A DNA stretch of 64,000 nucleotides, from NCBI GenBank assembly GCA_002412765.1, contig DHVR01000005.1:62001-126000 (forward strand), in the 5' to 3' direction. Positions 63,021 through 64,000 of this stretch are shown here, piece by piece. Made by a program: the position numbers and the translations under genes. The stretch is from Leptolinea sp. UBA5203 (lineage in GTDB: Bacteria; Chloroflexota; Anaerolineae; Anaerolineales; Anaerolineaceae). Each line of letters starts with the position of its first letter. Position 1 is the stretch's first letter. The notes beneath the pieces were generated by a model. The model was not told where the DNA came from. It did not search any database and saw only the letters and a list, made by a program, of their open reading frames with translations.

Positions 63021-64000
63021 ATGAAAAGACTGTGGTTCGTCGACTTCTTGGCAAATTACGGATTCACGAAATGGAGGTTAATCCTTTTTTTATCCATGCT
63101 CGTTGGAATCTGCTTTACCATGGGTCAGCCTATTGCTGTAAGCGCGGATGAAGGTGAAAACCCCCCTGGAAGAATAGCTTCAACCAGAACCTCCAATGCT
63201 CAGTACCAATGGTGGTTGGTTTATTGGGCAGATCATTCTCTGGCTTGTGATTTCTCAATTAATCATGAGGGCCAACCCAGTGACCAGGAGATTCAATCCA
63301 AATGTTCATCCGACCTTTATACTCTTTGGAAGTCAAGCATAACTTGTAATTCTTCCGGAATATCTGGCACGCCTTCCTGTAAAGGGCTTTATTTATATGC
63401 GGTTAATCCGCTCGTGCAGGATGAGGTGATCACGGTTCATGCTGCTCCGCCTGTGATTTGGATTTCACTGGATGGATGTAATGCAATAGAGAGTGACGCT
63501 CCTTGCGTGGGCAACCCCAGCATGACATTTACAGGGGAAGAACCCATCCAGGGTCACAGGATTTCCCAGATTTATGGAAAAATCGGGAGTTATATTTTTA
63601 AATGCGAGAGCAATGTTTGTTCAGTTCCATTAAGGGAGACTGACCTGCAAGGGGAGGAATTTACGTTCCAGGGGGATTCGAGTTTTGGGGATTCAACACA
63701 AGAGTTTATCGGTTACATCCGAGTCATTCCTGATACCCCATTGAAGGGCAGCTATAGTATCGATGTTATCAGTACCCAATTTAGGGGAAAGAAACCGCCG
63801 AGTTGCTCATCTGCCTGGGAAGTTTTTCCTGAAAATGTTACCCCCCCGGACTGGTTGAAAACACCTGGAGACGCGGCTGAGCTTCAGCGCTCGACGAAAC
63901 TTTATTATCTGGCTGCTTCCCTGATAAAAAATGGTATTGTGGATGCCGATGTCTGTGATCGAGGTGGTCTGGTTAATGACACCGTTGCCAATGAATGCGG
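63021..64000 (+). CDS. Cys-rich secreted protein, 3' end outside the window
   Basis: 326 codons visible from ATG 63021 (an in-frame ATG at 63012 is possible); the frame is open at the window end. N-terminal signal peptide: basic KRLWFVDFLANYGFTKWR, hydrophobic LILFLSMLVGICFTM, cleavage near AVSADE. The mature part has at least 11 Cys and beta-rich sequence (WISLDGCNAIESDAPC, SYIFKCESNVCSV). Late residues TKLYYLAASLIKNGIVDADV are helical and may lead to a further domain. Same operon direction as the baseplate genes. No family recognised in the visible part. Confidence 0.6.
   Translation, partial: MKRLWFVDFLANYGFTKWRLILFLSMLVGICFTMGQPIAVSADEGENPPGRIASTRTSNAQYQWWLVYWADHSLACDFSINHEGQPSDQEIQSKCSSDLYTLWKSSITCNSSGISGTPSCKGLYLYAVNPLVQDEVITVHAAPPVIWISLDGCNAIESDAPCVGNPSMTFTGEEPIQGHRISQIYGKIGSYIFKCESNVCSVPLRETDLQGEEFTFQGDSSFGDSTQEFIGYIRVIPDTPLKGSYSIDVISTQFRGKKPPSCSSAWEVFPENVTPPDWLKTPGDAAELQRSTKLYYLAASLIKNGIVDADVCDRGGLVNDTVANEC

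Noticed and set aside
62960..63151. 63-residue frame at the start of the last gene
   Set aside because: It is out of frame with the secreted protein, which has a signal peptide and an open frame to the window end.
35496..64000. Prophage or type VI secretion system
   Set aside because: No capsid, portal, terminase, lysis or integrase genes, and no TssJ/L/M or ClpV; DUF4157, DUF4255 and an Afp15-type ATPase instead fit an eCIS.
1..64000. tRNA, rRNA, CRISPR arrays and insertion sequences
   Set aside because: Looked for cloverleaf ends, repeat-spacer patterns and transposase motifs; none was seen on either strand.

Overview
The window looks like a chromosome segment from a Gram-negative-style environmental bacterium of the Chloroflexota, most likely Anaerolineae. 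This is inferred from gene content: MalT-like LuxR regulators, PAS/GAF HD-GYP proteins, lipoproteins and an extracellular contractile injection system (eCIS) with a DUF4157 protein. No rRNA, tRNA or CRISPR array was seen, so the lineage call is only moderate.

Layout. (1) 1-3.7 kb: signalling. A cut-off PAS sensor protein lies divergent from a PAS-GAF histidine kinase and its OmpR-type response regulator. (2) 3.8-13.9 kb: a stress island. It holds three Dps-like ferritins, a DUF883/ElaB-like protein, CsbD, a YggT-like protein, a GlsB/YeaQ-type protein, an lmo0937-type protein, several tiny basic or membrane peptides, a lipid kinase overlapping a PAP2 phosphatase, and a PAS-GAF-HD-GYP protein. 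All three dps genes carry a related upstream element at nearly the same distance from the start codon; a fourth copy lies in an intergenic region. (3) 14.1-18.6 kb: an unknown polytopic membrane protein, a gene remnant, a second REC-PAS-PAS-GAF-HD-GYP protein and a small unlisted gene. (4) 18.9-24.6 kb, minus strand: an AT-rich solitary SIR2 protein (probable defence gene) downstream of a sugar module (xylose-isomerase-like protein, PfkB kinase, class II aldolase) and a zinc-dependent phospholipase C/S1-P1-like protein. (5) 24.8-29.2 kb, minus strand: an MFS exporter, FtsX-type permease and ABC ATPase operon. (6) 29.5-34.8 kb: a MalT-like regulator divergent from a 71-aa gene, then a lipoprotein fusing a TolB-like propeller to a sugar-binding-protein fold.

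(7) 35.5-64 kb, all plus strand: a contractile phage-tail-like injection system. It opens with an unusual block of two degenerate-FHA proteins (one a 1858-aa membrane-anchored Ig-repeat protein), a two-TM protein and a LivK-like receptor lipoprotein. The particle genes follow: AAA+ ATPase, DUF4157 (eCIS-core) protein, DUF4255 tail terminator, one sheath, three tube-type proteins, small assembly proteins including a 53-aa DUF6760-like gene, a disordered 596-aa protein, LysM baseplate protein, VgrG-like spike, PAAR tip, gp25, baseplate J, tail protein I, a conserved 361-aa protein and a Cys-rich secreted protein cut by the window end. There are no capsid, terminase or TssJLM genes, so this is neither a prophage nor a type VI secretion system. 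Sheath, tube and spike form the contractile needle, the ATPase and terminator assemble it, and the front-end surface proteins are candidates for anchoring or target sensing. No clear tape measure, fibre or toxin gene was recognised here.
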